This document shows positions 1-8,321 of a DNA stretch of 53,606 nucleotides, piece after piece. Numbering within the stretch: the first letter of the stretch is position 1; the number at the start of each line of letters is the position of its first letter. Below the pieces are notes generated by a model. It was given only the letters and a program-made list of their open reading frames with translations. It was not told where the DNA came from and did not search any database. The position numbers were made by a program, and so were the translations under genes. Source of the DNA: a virus; IMG/VR virus record IMGVR_UViG_3300013212_000047, positions 1 through 53,606 of that record, one strand, 5' to 3'.

Positions 1-171
1 AACTTCAGTAAACGTACCAGCACCTGACACAGCAGTCGCACCGTTCTTACTTATTGTGACAGTAGGTGCAGTCTGACCAGTCTTAGGCGTAAAGCCATCC
101 GTAGAGTCAACCAGTAATACTGGGATGCGTCTACGAGCTGCTGTTGATTCGGATAGTTTTATTTGAAACAT
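1..171 (-). CDS. Virion-associated protein, N-terminal part (cut by window edge)
   Basis: ATG at 171 opens a frame of 57 codons that runs off the left edge. The N-terminus carries ARRRIPVLLVDSTDGFTPKTG and then TVTISKNG. This resembles a beta-rich start that I recognise from many phage tail or baseplate-associated proteins (ARRIPV..., TVTISKNGG). It starts three bases after the stop of the fibre-like gene upstream on the same strand, so it continues the virion operon. Joining it to the right edge of the window gives an abrupt unrelated tail of 12 residues, so the missing part is elsewhere. The precise role is unknown. Confidence 0.6.
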   Translation of the reverse strand, partial: MFQIKLSESTAARRRIPVLLVDSTDGFTPKTGQTAPTVTISKNGATAVSGAGTFTEV

Positions 172-174
172 ATG

Positions 175-1263
175 TCACCCGTTAAACATTGTAAACGATG
201 CAGACGATCCACCACCACCGGCGGACTGCGTAAACGTAGTAATGTCAGGATTAATTGCCCATCTAAACGTACCTGCCTCAGTCCATGTATTAGTATCTAA
301 ATTAGCATCAACGCCGAACATAGGTACATCACTTAAGCAGTCTGCATCTTGCGCCCTGTTAAATGTCAACTTTCCGCAATTTACTGTGTCACCACCAGAT
401 GCAATACCAACTAAATATTTAATACCCGTGTTGAGTGTCTGTTCTGTGTCAAACGGAATGTATATTGCACCTTGTTGATTCAAATTCATAATAAATGTCC
501 ATGCAGGAGCGCCACCGGTAGCAAGACTTTTACTTGTAATTAATGTCGGTGGATAGGACGTCGCATTGTAAAGTCGTAGACTTGCTGTAATAAAACTTGC
601 ATTTGCTTGAATTGGAGTAACAATACCTTGTAATTTATATGTAGCACCCATAGATGTAGGAACTGTAAATGAGGTTCCAGCAAATCCAGTGTAGTTAAAA
701 GGCGTGTGTATATTAGACGTACTTGAATTTGAAACAGGGTACCCGTAAGTTTCAGTAGCTGATGCTATACCCCACCTAAATGCATTAGTAACACCACTTG
801 AAGATGTGTAACCAAATGGTTGTCCAGATGTAAGTGTGTAATCACGTTTACTCTGCTGTTGATTTTGCACCACACTTAAACCACCACTCCATGTTCCATA
901 TGACTCTAATCCAATAGAATATACTTGTCCCCTTGTAATGGTTTGTGGCGTTGTAAGGTTCCACCATGTAAATGTTGGCGTTGATATACCAGCAGTAGTT
1001 GTAATAGGATTTGCATCTGTATACAACTTTGTTCCGGGAGTAAACGTTTGACCAAAACCGGGATATAACCACATTGCTATCCGTATTGGCGGTGTTCCAG
1101 ATGAGCTATTTACACACATACCGAATTGCGTAATAGTCATGGTTTTCTCAGCAACAAACATCATTATGACGTATTGGCTTGCTGCACTAAAACCAAAAGT
1201 CGGTTCAGATCCACCTGCTGGTTGAAATGAAGTTCCGTACCTACCAATTACATCAAGTATCAT
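175..1263 (-). CDS. Putative tail fibre or receptor-binding-type virion protein
   Basis: 362 residues from the ATG that overlaps the previous stop as ATGA; a TTG 15 bases further upstream is less likely. The protein is rich in Ser, Thr, Gly, Asn and aromatic residues, with few charged residues and no obvious coiled coil. That composition is typical of beta-sandwich adhesins. I recognise no named family. It is the last complete gene of a tightly overlapping operon downstream of the capsid and adaptor genes, where podoviruses often place tail or fibre genes. Function is inferred from composition and position only. Confidence 0.6.
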   Translation of the reverse strand: MILDVIGRYGTSFQPAGGSEPTFGFSAASQYVIMMFVAEKTMTITQFGMCVNSSSGTPPIRIAMWLYPGFGQTFTPGTKLYTDANPITTTAGISTPTFTWWNLTTPQTITRGQVYSIGLESYGTWSGGLSVVQNQQQSKRDYTLTSGQPFGYTSSSGVTNAFRWGIASATETYGYPVSNSSTSNIHTPFNYTGFAGTSFTVPTSMGATYKLQGIVTPIQANASFITASLRLYNATSYPPTLITSKSLATGGAPAWTFIMNLNQQGAIYIPFDTEQTLNTGIKYLVGIASGGDTVNCGKLTFNRAQDADCLSDVPMFGVDANLDTNTWTEAGTFRWAINPDITTFTQSAGGGGSSASFTMFNG

Positions 1264-1517
1264 GACGCAATTACCCAAATGTCATCAGGGTCACTAATGG
1301 ATAACGTAGCTGTTTTACCTGCAAGCCGTTGCTCTGAGTAATCCATAATTAGTAATGCCTTCAATAACATAGCAATTTGTGGAACAAGCGTTTGGCAATA
1401 CTCCTGCAATGCCGCATCGTTATTAAACACAATGCAGTCAGATTCATTCCACCAAACAATAAGCCGACCGTCTGGTAGTACATCTGCTTTGACTAATTGT
1501 GTGGATGCAGAGTACAT
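1260..1517 (-). CDS. Hypothetical small protein, virion operon
   Basis: 85 residues. The start codon overlaps the upstream stop as TAATG and the stop overlaps the next start as ATGA, so translation is probably coupled on both sides. The sequence is mixed, with the segment LVPQIAMLLKALLIMDYSEQ likely helical. No family is recognised. It lies between two small membrane proteins and the fibre-like gene, so a minor tail or lysis-linked role is possible but not supported by any motif. Confidence 0.7.
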   Translation of the reverse strand: MYSASTQLVKADVLPDGRLIVWWNESDCIVFNNDAALQEYCQTLVPQIAMLLKALLIMDYSEQRLAGKTATLSISDPDDIWVIAS

Positions 1518-1801
1518 TACTCGCTTACCTTCTTAAGAGCCTTCTCAATAAGGATATTAAAAGCTTGCACAGTTCTAAGACCAAGTGTGCCAAGCAGAAA
1601 GGATAAGCCAATCATTTGATGGGGCTGCTCCCATCCAAGTTCCTTTGCTACTAGTGGAGTTAAGTATATTGCTGATGCAGTTCCTGATAATACAGTTATA
1701 ATTCCCTGCAACACAGACTTTATCTTGTTCCAGTCAGTGCCAATAACAGCACCTATAAAACCAGCAAGTAGTGTATTTAAATCTATCTGGAACTTATCCA
1801 T
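1517..1801 (-). CDS. Small membrane protein, holin candidate
   Basis: 94 residues from the ATG inside ATGGATAA, which overlaps the stop of the upstream gene; a GAGGG Shine-Dalgarno sits just upstream. A GTG at 1822 would give 101 residues. It has a hydrophobic stretch near LLAGFIGAVIG, a second segment GIITVLSGTASAIYLTPLVA and a third around MIGLSFLLGTLGL, then a basic helix. Small proteins of two or three membrane segments next to tail genes are often holins. The pair formed with the preceding gene strengthens the idea, but the known endolysin candidate is 15 kb away. Confidence 0.6.
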   Translation of the reverse strand: MDKFQIDLNTLLAGFIGAVIGTDWNKIKSVLQGIITVLSGTASAIYLTPLVAKELGWEQPHQMIGLSFLLGTLGLRTVQAFNILIEKALKKVSE

Positions 1802-2090
1802 CGATGTCCCTCGTCGTTTCACTGACTTTTCTCACCTCCGGTAACTTAGTGCCAAACATTGGAAGGTTGCTATCTTGCCTCATAAAGAACGCAATCAACG
1901 CAGTTGCCATGGCTGGTATACCAGCACGGATACCTTCGACGCTAGACAAGAGTATAGCCTTAGTCACCGTTTCATAAGTTGCGGTGTCGGAGATGTGTTG
2001 TGTTTTCCACGCAGAGTCAAACTCAGGAGCTGCCGATGTAATAAAAGCAGCTAGGGCAATTATCAACATGCGACCCCAAGCTACGTTCAC
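1794..2090 (-). CDS. Small membrane protein, possible second holin or antiholin
   Basis: 98 residues. The start is GTG, overlapping the upstream TGA as GTGA. An N-terminal hydrophobic segment (MLIIALAAFITSAA) is followed by a polar region and a second hydrophobic segment (AGIPAMATALIAFFM); the C-terminus is charged. Two membrane segments and an adjacent second membrane gene fit a holin or antiholin pair. No catalytic motif is present. Assignment to lysis is inference from topology and neighbourhood. Confidence 0.55.
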   Translation of the reverse strand: MNVAWGRMLIIALAAFITSAAPEFDSAWKTQHISDTATYETVTKAILLSSVEGIRAGIPAMATALIAFFMRQDSNLPMFGTKLPEVRKVSETTRDIDG

Positions 2091-2821
2091 TGCTGCGTTA
2101 CCACTGGAGGGATAGCAAACGGGCCACCTGGACGTCTGAGGCCAGTATCTAGCTGCATATACAACTTCATACGGACAGTGTCATACCAGTTCTTCCAGAA
2201 CATACGGTTAGCCAATGTTGGATCATCAATGTTTTTCATAATGACTTTAGTTGCCGCAAACGCAGGCACAGCCTGGCGTAGCAAGTCATCTGGGATAAAG
2301 CTAAACGATGTAGCGTCACTAAGTGTGCAATCAGGAATACCATATCCACGTAGAGTGACACTCGTAGTTGCGCCTACTACATATGGGTACAGACTTACTG
2401 CGTAGTTATCCTGCCGATACCAGTGCGTTACATTAGCTGCAGCTGCAACAGTGGTAGACGCATACCCTAAATCGTTAGCTCTAAGACTAGCTTCACCAGT
2501 ATGAGTTAATAGGGTGCTACCAATCAGGGCATCGGTCGGAAACCACATTGTCGTATTCGCTGGGCTTGGAGTTGCCAGACTTTGAATCAAACCAGTCCGT
2601 ATACCTGACGAAAAAGATAACGTACCAGTAACAGGAAAGGCTACACATGAACGGCATAACTCAGCAACTCCTTCAGCAATAAACATATTGATAGTAGAGT
2701 CGCTATCGTAGCTGGCAACGGTACCGCCAAAGCCGTCACCCAATGCACCGACAGTGGTGTTATTGGCCTCATTTAAGATCTTGTAGGTTTCATTGCGCAA
2801 CTGCGCCATGGTTTGTGCCAT
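2087..2821 (-). CDS. Head-tail adaptor or tail-tube-like protein (copy 2)
   Basis: 244 residues, with the ATG at 2821 overlapping the upstream stop. An N-terminal helical part (MAQLRNETYKILNEA) is followed by a Ser/Thr/Gly-rich core, the string LRGYGIPDC and a C-terminal helical part ending in a proline-rich tail. The upstream neighbour has a matching layout and the same GYGIP string, so the two look like diverged duplicates. Position directly after capsid and decoration genes fits connector or gatekeeper proteins of podoviruses. The family name cannot be fixed by eye. Confidence 0.6.
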   Translation of the reverse strand: MAQTMAQLRNETYKILNEANNTTVGALGDGFGGTVASYDSDSTINMFIAEGVAELCRSCVAFPVTGTLSFSSGIRTGLIQSLATPSPANTTMWFPTDALIGSTLLTHTGEASLRANDLGYASTTVAAAANVTHWYRQDNYAVSLYPYVVGATTSVTLRGYGIPDCTLSDATSFSFIPDDLLRQAVPAFAATKVIMKNIDDPTLANRMFWKNWYDTVRMKLYMQLDTGLRRPGGPFAIPPVVTQQ

Positions 2822-3468
2822 TAGACTGCCTTCCTTGCGTACGTAGCTGCGTACGATTCGACTAGTCCTAGGCGATTTTCATATTGCGCGTTATAGATTT
2901 GAAATTGATTTGCATCACCTTCCTGCATCGCGCGTATGGACAACACACCGTAAACCAAACAGTCGTGTGCCACTTCAGGTAAAGGGCAGGTTGTAGCATC
3001 AGACATAGCTTGCGCAATACCACTACTGTCGTATGACCAGTAATCTCCAGGTATTCCATATCCTTCAACCATCAAGCCCTGAGTAATATTTGTAGATGGA
3101 GGCGGGTACACCTCGATTTTATTCATGCCGAATATAACTGCATGCGAAGGATAGGCTCCTGAGCCATCGTTACGCACCATGTCTACCTTCTTGTCCCACG
3201 CATCCCAGGTACGCATGCGTTCCCAGTTACCGGACGTAGATAAGACTTGAATATTACGGATCTTATACAAATCACTTGCACAGTATGCAACTTGATCTGC
3301 AACCAGATCAAGGTACCGTTTGCCAATGTAGCAGTCGGTAGACCTAGCGATCTGGTTGCAAACCTCAATGATGAGCAAGTCAAGACCAAACGGATCCTGA
3401 TCATTTTCAGACCCGAAGTAATGCCGTCCCAGAAGACGGATTCTACGTTTGATCTCTCCTCGTGTCAT
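2821..3468 (-). CDS. Head-tail adaptor-like protein (copy 1)
   Basis: 215 residues, ATG at 3468 overlapping the previous stop. The N-terminus MTRGEIKRRIRLLGRHYFG and the aromatic, helical start resemble the small adaptor proteins that sit under the portal in short-tailed phages. The middle contains KIEVYPPPS and VEGYGIPGD, and the C-terminal third is helical (ARKAV end). It shares the GYGIP element and overall plan with the next gene. The role in joining portal to tail is inferred from length, order and this resemblance. Confidence 0.6.
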   Translation of the reverse strand: MTRGEIKRRIRLLGRHYFGSENDQDPFGLDLLIIEVCNQIARSTDCYIGKRYLDLVADQVAYCASDLYKIRNIQVLSTSGNWERMRTWDAWDKKVDMVRNDGSGAYPSHAVIFGMNKIEVYPPPSTNITQGLMVEGYGIPGDYWSYDSSGIAQAMSDATTCPLPEVAHDCLVYGVLSIRAMQEGDANQFQIYNAQYENRLGLVESYAATYARKAV

Positions 3469-3998
3469 TAAAGAATACCGCCGTCCTTACCGGATACAAC
3501 TTGTACCTTGTAAGTGTAAGCGCCAGCTGATGGAGCAGTACCACCACCGTAAACGTCAGTTACATCAACACGGAAAAATGTATACAGATCCTGAACTGTG
3601 CTAGCTGTATCAGTAAATCCAGTAGGTGCAGCAAGCGGTATATAAATGGTAAAGGAAGTCTTACCAGAATATACGTTAGTCGCTGCTGTTGGTGCCTGGA
3701 GGTAGACCATATCACTAGGTGTTTGATGAACAACAGTGTATGTTCCATTTACAGTTTTACTAGCCTTAAGAGCAGCAGTAAACTGAACAAAACCAATCGC
3801 AGTTGCAGTAATAGCAGTCGCATTAATTGTCACCTTTACAAACATTCCGTTTTCACGGAGTTGAACTTGAGGTGTAATATTAAGCGGTGCATCTGCATCA
3901 GCAAGAGTTGTACCTGCACCAAATGTAACGGTGGTAACTACGCCAGCCGCCTTATTTTTAGAGTTTGTTTTAAAGCCCAATAGTGCATCAGCTGCCAT
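3468..3998 (-). CDS. Small beta-rich capsid-associated (decoration-like) protein
   Basis: 176 residues, rich in Thr, Ala, Val and Gly with alternating hydrophobic patterns typical of beta-sandwich proteins. The ATG has a good AAGGAG-type ribosome site upstream. It follows the major capsid gene by 11 bases. Decoration, head-fibre or minor capsid proteins commonly sit here. No motif allows a firmer name. Confidence 0.6.
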   Translation of the reverse strand: MAADALLGFKTNSKNKAAGVVTTVTFGAGTTLADADAPLNITPQVQLRENGMFVKVTINATAITATAIGFVQFTAALKASKTVNGTYTVVHQTPSDMVYLQAPTAATNVYSGKTSFTIYIPLAAPTGFTDTASTVQDLYTFFRVDVTDVYGGGTAPSAGAYTYKVQVVSGKDGGIL

Positions 3999-4009
3999 AA
4001 TTTATCTCC

Positions 4010-5032
4010 TTATACAACCTTGACATTGAATAGACGACCAACCGCACGAACGTGCGGTTGCCACAGGCCTACTCCCCAGTCAAAAACAATATTGTGCAGA
4101 ACGCCATTTTCCTTGGAAAGACCAAGGTAGGTTGGCTTAAATGGGCCTGGTTGCCATCCTGTGACATAACCAGTTCCGTAACGAACTGCAAAAATAGACT
4201 CAAAGTTACCAGATCCAGCAACACCAGCTGCGTTTTCAGCTGCAAGGATATGAGTACTACCGTCTGCCTTACGACCTACAGCGCGTACTTTAGCAGCTTT
4301 GTACATTTCAACAGGATGATCAAAGTTATCCCGCGTAATGTCAAATCCTGCACCAATACCCATGGCGCGAATTGAAAATTCAATACGACGTTTCATTTTC
4401 TCAGAACAGTAAAGGACGATGCCGTCTCCATCTGGACTGTTCATGTTATCCATGAGTTGTTGCAGTTTTTCCATAAATGCGTTTCCGCCAGAGGTGGTAA
4501 GGTCAACACCGCCACCATCAACACGCATTTCTCCAGGAATGTCAAACTGATCGTAGTTATCCATACGATAACGAAGACCAGGGAAACAATCCTGATCGCC
4601 CGTAACGGGCGAATTGTTTATGAATTTATCATTGAAGTCATATGCTAAAGATTCCATGTAGTACTGAATCTGCATTTCGACTGGGTCAATGATGTTGTTT
4701 GGCTGATCAAGAAGTACGTGGTCAACCTGGATCTTGTTACGGATCAGGTACATACTTTCTTCGTACTGCTTTGGTTTACCCTTTGAGACAACTGGCTCTT
4801 CGTTAATCGTAGCCCAGTTAATCGTTGGAAACGATCCTGCCTGGTTAGTCATACGAGTACCAACCTGGCGAAGGCTAGGGTTGGTTACGAGCGGGATGTC
4901 CTTAAGTGCATTCCAAGTCTTATGCAAAGACTTAGTAATCTCTTTGACCAATGGATCATTTGAGATGATCGCTTGATCGGCGAGTGTAAGCGCCTGTGTG
5001 TCGAGCAATACTGCTCCAGATGCAATAGCCAT
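4010..5032 (-). CDS. Major capsid protein
   Basis: 340 residues. The order scaffold, this gene, decoration-like protein, adaptors and the length fit an HK97-fold capsid protein. Features seen are an N-terminal helical segment, a central loop with LVTNPSLRQVGTRMTNQAG, conserved-looking PVEMQIQYYMESLAYDFNDK (a long spine-like helix) and a C-terminal run GVLHNIVFDWGVGLWQPH. There is no N-terminal prohead-protease delta domain beyond the short start, and the scaffold is encoded separately. Assignment rests on gene order and overall character rather than a signature motif. Confidence 0.85.
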   Translation of the reverse strand: MAIASGAVLLDTQALTLADQAIISNDPLVKEITKSLHKTWNALKDIPLVTNPSLRQVGTRMTNQAGSFPTINWATINEEPVVSKGKPKQYEESMYLIRNKIQVDHVLLDQPNNIIDPVEMQIQYYMESLAYDFNDKFINNSPVTGDQDCFPGLRYRMDNYDQFDIPGEMRVDGGGVDLTTSGGNAFMEKLQQLMDNMNSPDGDGIVLYCSEKMKRRIEFSIRAMGIGAGFDITRDNFDHPVEMYKAAKVRAVGRKADGSTHILAAENAAGVAGSGNFESIFAVRYGTGYVTGWQPGPFKPTYLGLSKENGVLHNIVFDWGVGLWQPHVRAVGRLFNVKVV

Positions 5033-5042
5033 CTAATACCTC

Positions 5043-5930
5043 TTAGATTACGTTACGATTCCGTGAAATTCCAAGCAATGACGCAATACCCTGACGTGGC
5101 GCTGGCCCACCTTGCGGTGCTTGCATACGAGAGGAGCTTCCTCCACCCATAGGCTGTGGCGCGCGTGTCTGATTCTTGAGCTTTGCTGCGACTTCAGGAA
5201 TAAGAGACGATGTGATGATTCTCACTTGCTCGTGAACAGCCTCGGCTGCCTCGTAAGGGTCATACCCTGCGGCAATAAGGTTGTCCAACATAGCGGGTGC
5301 GCGGTTAGCCAATGGATACTGTTGGACAGCAACATCACGCTGCTGCATCAACATATAACTATTGACTTCTTCCATCTGTCGCTCATACTGACGTTTGGCC
5401 ATTTCGGCCTCCATCTGCATGTTTGCAACATACGGATCTACACCCTGTGATTCGGCAAGATTTGCGTAATACTGGCGCAGCTGCATGTCTTCTTGATCCA
5501 CGCGCTGTTGTGTAAGCGCTGCGTCAACTGCATCTGCATCCGTATAGCCTTGCTGTTCAAACTGTTCGATGACTCGGCCCCATCGCGAGAGTTTGTCTTC
5601 ATACTCTTGCGCCTGACGAGCTTTTTCGTTTACTTCACGAAATCGCTCGTAAGGTACGGCACCTCTGTCATCAGGGACAGGTTCAACATATGGATTCTTC
5701 TGTTCTAGACCAAGGACATCATTAACAATGTTGTCGTAATCTAGATCGTCATATCCACCGTCATTGTCGCTTGCGTCTGGACTTGTATATTCCCGTGTCG
5801 CCTGTTGGGAAAAGTCTTCGGAACCGGCGTTATCCCGAACAAAGTCATAGACCGCATTTGCCAAACCACCTGCATTGCCATCAGGCGCGGCTGGGGAGTC
5901 CGCGCTTCGCATCTCCATCTCATCTGGCAT
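5043..5930 (-). CDS. Capsid scaffold protein
   Basis: 295 residues, strongly acidic in the first third, then VPYERFREVNEKARQAQEYE, which starts a long Gln/Glu-rich coiled-coil segment (about residues 90-200), and a basic Gly/Pro-rich C-terminus. The PYERFREVNEK string is typical of phage scaffold proteins. The gene sits between portal and capsid, the usual place for a scaffold. AAGGAG lies 9 bases before the ATG. It is expected to guide capsid assembly and leave or be degraded before packaging. Confidence 0.8.
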   Translation of the reverse strand: MPDEMEMRSADSPAAPDGNAGGLANAVYDFVRDNAGSEDFSQQATREYTSPDASDNDGGYDDLDYDNIVNDVLGLEQKNPYVEPVPDDRGAVPYERFREVNEKARQAQEYEDKLSRWGRVIEQFEQQGYTDADAVDAALTQQRVDQEDMQLRQYYANLAESQGVDPYVANMQMEAEMAKRQYERQMEEVNSYMLMQQRDVAVQQYPLANRAPAMLDNLIAAGYDPYEAAEAVHEQVRIITSSLIPEVAAKLKNQTRAPQPMGGGSSSRMQAPQGGPAPRQGIASLLGISRNRNVI

Positions 5931-5958
5931 CTGTCAGATACTCCTTATCTTAGCACAC

Positions 5959-8178
5959 CTACTTTTTATTTTTGTTCTGCTGTCCCACAGACGGGGTAGG
6001 TGACTTATCCTGCTTACTCGGTGTAAGCAAGTCCTTGCTAACGTCGGCAATAGCCTTCGCTGCGTAATCGTTTGTATTCAATCGACTCTGCTCTTGCATC
6101 TTCATCATGTCAGCTTGAGCTTGTAACTGTTGCTGGTGTTCAATCTTTTGCATGTCAAGCTGGGTCTTCATCTGTTCAGCTTCAGGGTTAAATCGAGATT
6201 GGTTCTGCATTTGCGCTTGTTGCATCTGCATCATTTGAGCTTGCATCATCTGTTGCTTTTGAGCTTGCATACCAAGGTTCTGTAAGATGTCAGACGTTTC
6301 TGGTAGTTGTAGCATTCGCACAACAAGCGCGTTTGTCTCTGGATCATTGGGGTCACCAAACAATCCCATCTGTCGCAGCATAACCAGCTTCTGCAACTTC
6401 TGATCGTCACTCTCACGCTGTGATGAACCTGGGATGTAAATCACACGGTATTGACCACCGTTACGGATGTTGTCAAACGTAATTAATCCCTGCTGAACGT
6501 CATTACGAGGATTGACTTGGTCATCCACGGAACCGATAAATGGAGCAACAGCAAACTGATCAACAAGAGCAATTTCCCACTCTTTAATCTTAGCTATAGA
6601 TACTTCAATGTCGGCTCTGATGTAGCTGTGCTGGGTGTTGTCTGCTCGTTGCAAAAGCGTAACAGCTTCAGCAGGTGTTCCAGCTTGTGCTTGACCTTGA
6701 CTAACATCATGAAGACCAGCAATGTCTTGCATGTCTTTTTCGATCATCTGCATGAATGGGAATAGGTCTGCACTTATACCAGGCGCGCGCATGATCTGCG
6801 GAGGCTGTGTTCCACGGTTGTGATAGACCTTACGATAGATACGACTCTTGTCATCAATGTCATCACTAGTCTGTTGAAATGCTTCAGCACCAATATTAGA
6901 TCCACGCTCAACAATGACGTAGTCTTTATTCTGTTCAAACTGTTCGAGCGCACGACTGTATATACGATTGTATGTCAGCTGCAAAGGAGTCAAGTCAAAC
7001 CCTAGACTGTGACCGTAACTTGTACCTGATCGCGGCTGCCATCGAAGTGCGATGAATGGAAACTCATCACGTTTCTTGTAAGGCCAATCACCAGCGTACA
7101 ACAGCTTGTTGTTGGTGGTTACGATGTAACGACCCTTTGGATAACGAGCTGTAGGTTTTTCCCAGTACTCGAAGACAATAGCAGCATGCTTCTTAGTATC
7201 AGTGTTGTTTAGCCGGCTACTAGAAGGCTGTACCCAGCCGTTACCAGATCCGTTAGCACCTTCCAGGTATGCGTCTACATAACCAGCGTTGACGCCGGAC
7301 AAAGCGTCAGCCTGGACGCCTTTACCAGCTTCGCCATAGTTATCTACAAACCAGCTCAATGGCTTGATACTGGCGTGAATAATAAAGCGTACGTCTTCAT
7401 CACGAGAAGCTTTTGGATCCATGAATACGTTAAAACATGGAACAATCTCTTCTTCTACATCACCAAGAGGTAGGCTCTCGTATCCTGTAATCTCACCGGT
7501 ATCTAAGCTACGGTAAGGCATAACCACTTCGCTCTTAGCATCCCAGTATACTTTTACGTAACTGGTACCAGTAACACAAGCCCAGCGAACACGTTCTTTG
7601 GTTTGTGTTTCGCGCGCAAACTTTCGAGTGTAATGCCCAGCAATAAAATTAGCTTCGTCGGAAGCTTGTTGATCCTTTGGGTTTTGGGACAAAGGAACTG
7701 CTCGGCAGTCTGGCGCAACTTGAGTAAGCTTACCAACAACACCATCGATCAATGGGCGAATCTTATTGACAGTCATGTAGCGGTTAGCTTCAGCTGGATT
7801 TTGCAATTGAACTAGGTTACGTGTTTGCGAATTGATACGGAACCACTGCCGGCCTTCAAAGAAAGCCAAGGCCTGCGCCCATTCAAGTTCCATTTCCTGC
7901 CTAGCGCGGTAGGCTGAGTCAAATTCTTCTTTTACGAACGCAGAAACCCGGCGAGCTTCATCGGGATCTTCAAGTGGATCAACAGACCATTCATTAGGGT
8001 CAATGTCTAGCTTTAGAACATCTGGGTCGGACGTTTGCAGATTACCTTTGTCAAAGCTACCTGGCGTACCTTTATCAGAAGGCCGGCTATACGCCATGGA
8101 CTTAGGTTGCTGACTCACGCGCGACATCATTTCCGAAATGCTTTGCGGAAACACGTTATTGTTAATCTTTGGTGGCAT
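5959..8178 (-). CDS. Portal protein (P22-type)
   Basis: 739 residues, within the usual range of P22-like portals. Central features include ALRWQPRSGTSYGHSLGFDL followed by LQLTYNRIYSRALEQ, then SRIYRKVYHNRGTQPPQIM and DIAGLHDVSQGQA, the conserved portal region. The C-terminal 150 residues are Gln/Met-rich and helical, as in portals with a long barrel. It forms the dodecameric ring through which DNA enters and leaves the head, and it directly follows the terminase genes. The start overlaps the stop of a 47-residue gene (TAATG). Confidence 0.9.
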   Translation of the reverse strand: MPPKINNNVFPQSISEMMSRVSQQPKSMAYSRPSDKGTPGSFDKGNLQTSDPDVLKLDIDPNEWSVDPLEDPDEARRVSAFVKEEFDSAYRARQEMELEWAQALAFFEGRQWFRINSQTRNLVQLQNPAEANRYMTVNKIRPLIDGVVGKLTQVAPDCRAVPLSQNPKDQQASDEANFIAGHYTRKFARETQTKERVRWACVTGTSYVKVYWDAKSEVVMPYRSLDTGEITGYESLPLGDVEEEIVPCFNVFMDPKASRDEDVRFIIHASIKPLSWFVDNYGEAGKGVQADALSGVNAGYVDAYLEGANGSGNGWVQPSSSRLNNTDTKKHAAIVFEYWEKPTARYPKGRYIVTTNNKLLYAGDWPYKKRDEFPFIALRWQPRSGTSYGHSLGFDLTPLQLTYNRIYSRALEQFEQNKDYVIVERGSNIGAEAFQQTSDDIDDKSRIYRKVYHNRGTQPPQIMRAPGISADLFPFMQMIEKDMQDIAGLHDVSQGQAQAGTPAEAVTLLQRADNTQHSYIRADIEVSIAKIKEWEIALVDQFAVAPFIGSVDDQVNPRNDVQQGLITFDNIRNGGQYRVIYIPGSSQRESDDQKLQKLVMLRQMGLFGDPNDPETNALVVRMLQLPETSDILQNLGMQAQKQQMMQAQMMQMQQAQMQNQSRFNPEAEQMKTQLDMQKIEHQQQLQAQADMMKMQEQSRLNTNDYAAKAIADVSKDLLTPSKQDKSPTPSVGQQNKNKK

Positions 8179-8321
8179 TAGATAAATCGCTCCTCAGTCA
8201 ACCGTATGTACTCAAGACCTTCTTGACGTCTGCGAAGTTTTCGCAAATTAGACCAAGATAAACCGGTAAACGTAGCGATAGTTCCAAGCATCAATACTTC
8301 GATGATATCAAAAGCACTCAT
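8178..8321 (-). CDS. Small membrane protein between terminase and portal
   Basis: 47 residues, MSAFDIIEVLMLGTIATF at the start and a basic, helical C-terminus ending EERFI. The ATG overlaps the terminase stop (ATGA) and the TAA overlaps the portal start (TAATG), so it fits exactly between two genes with coupling on both sides. One N-terminal hydrophobic segment (about residues 8-22) followed by arginines suggests a membrane anchor with the tail in the cytoplasm. No family recognised. The perfect overlaps are the main support that it is real. Confidence 0.7.
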   Translation of the reverse strand: MSAFDIIEVLMLGTIATFTGLSWSNLRKLRRRQEGLEYIRLTEERFI

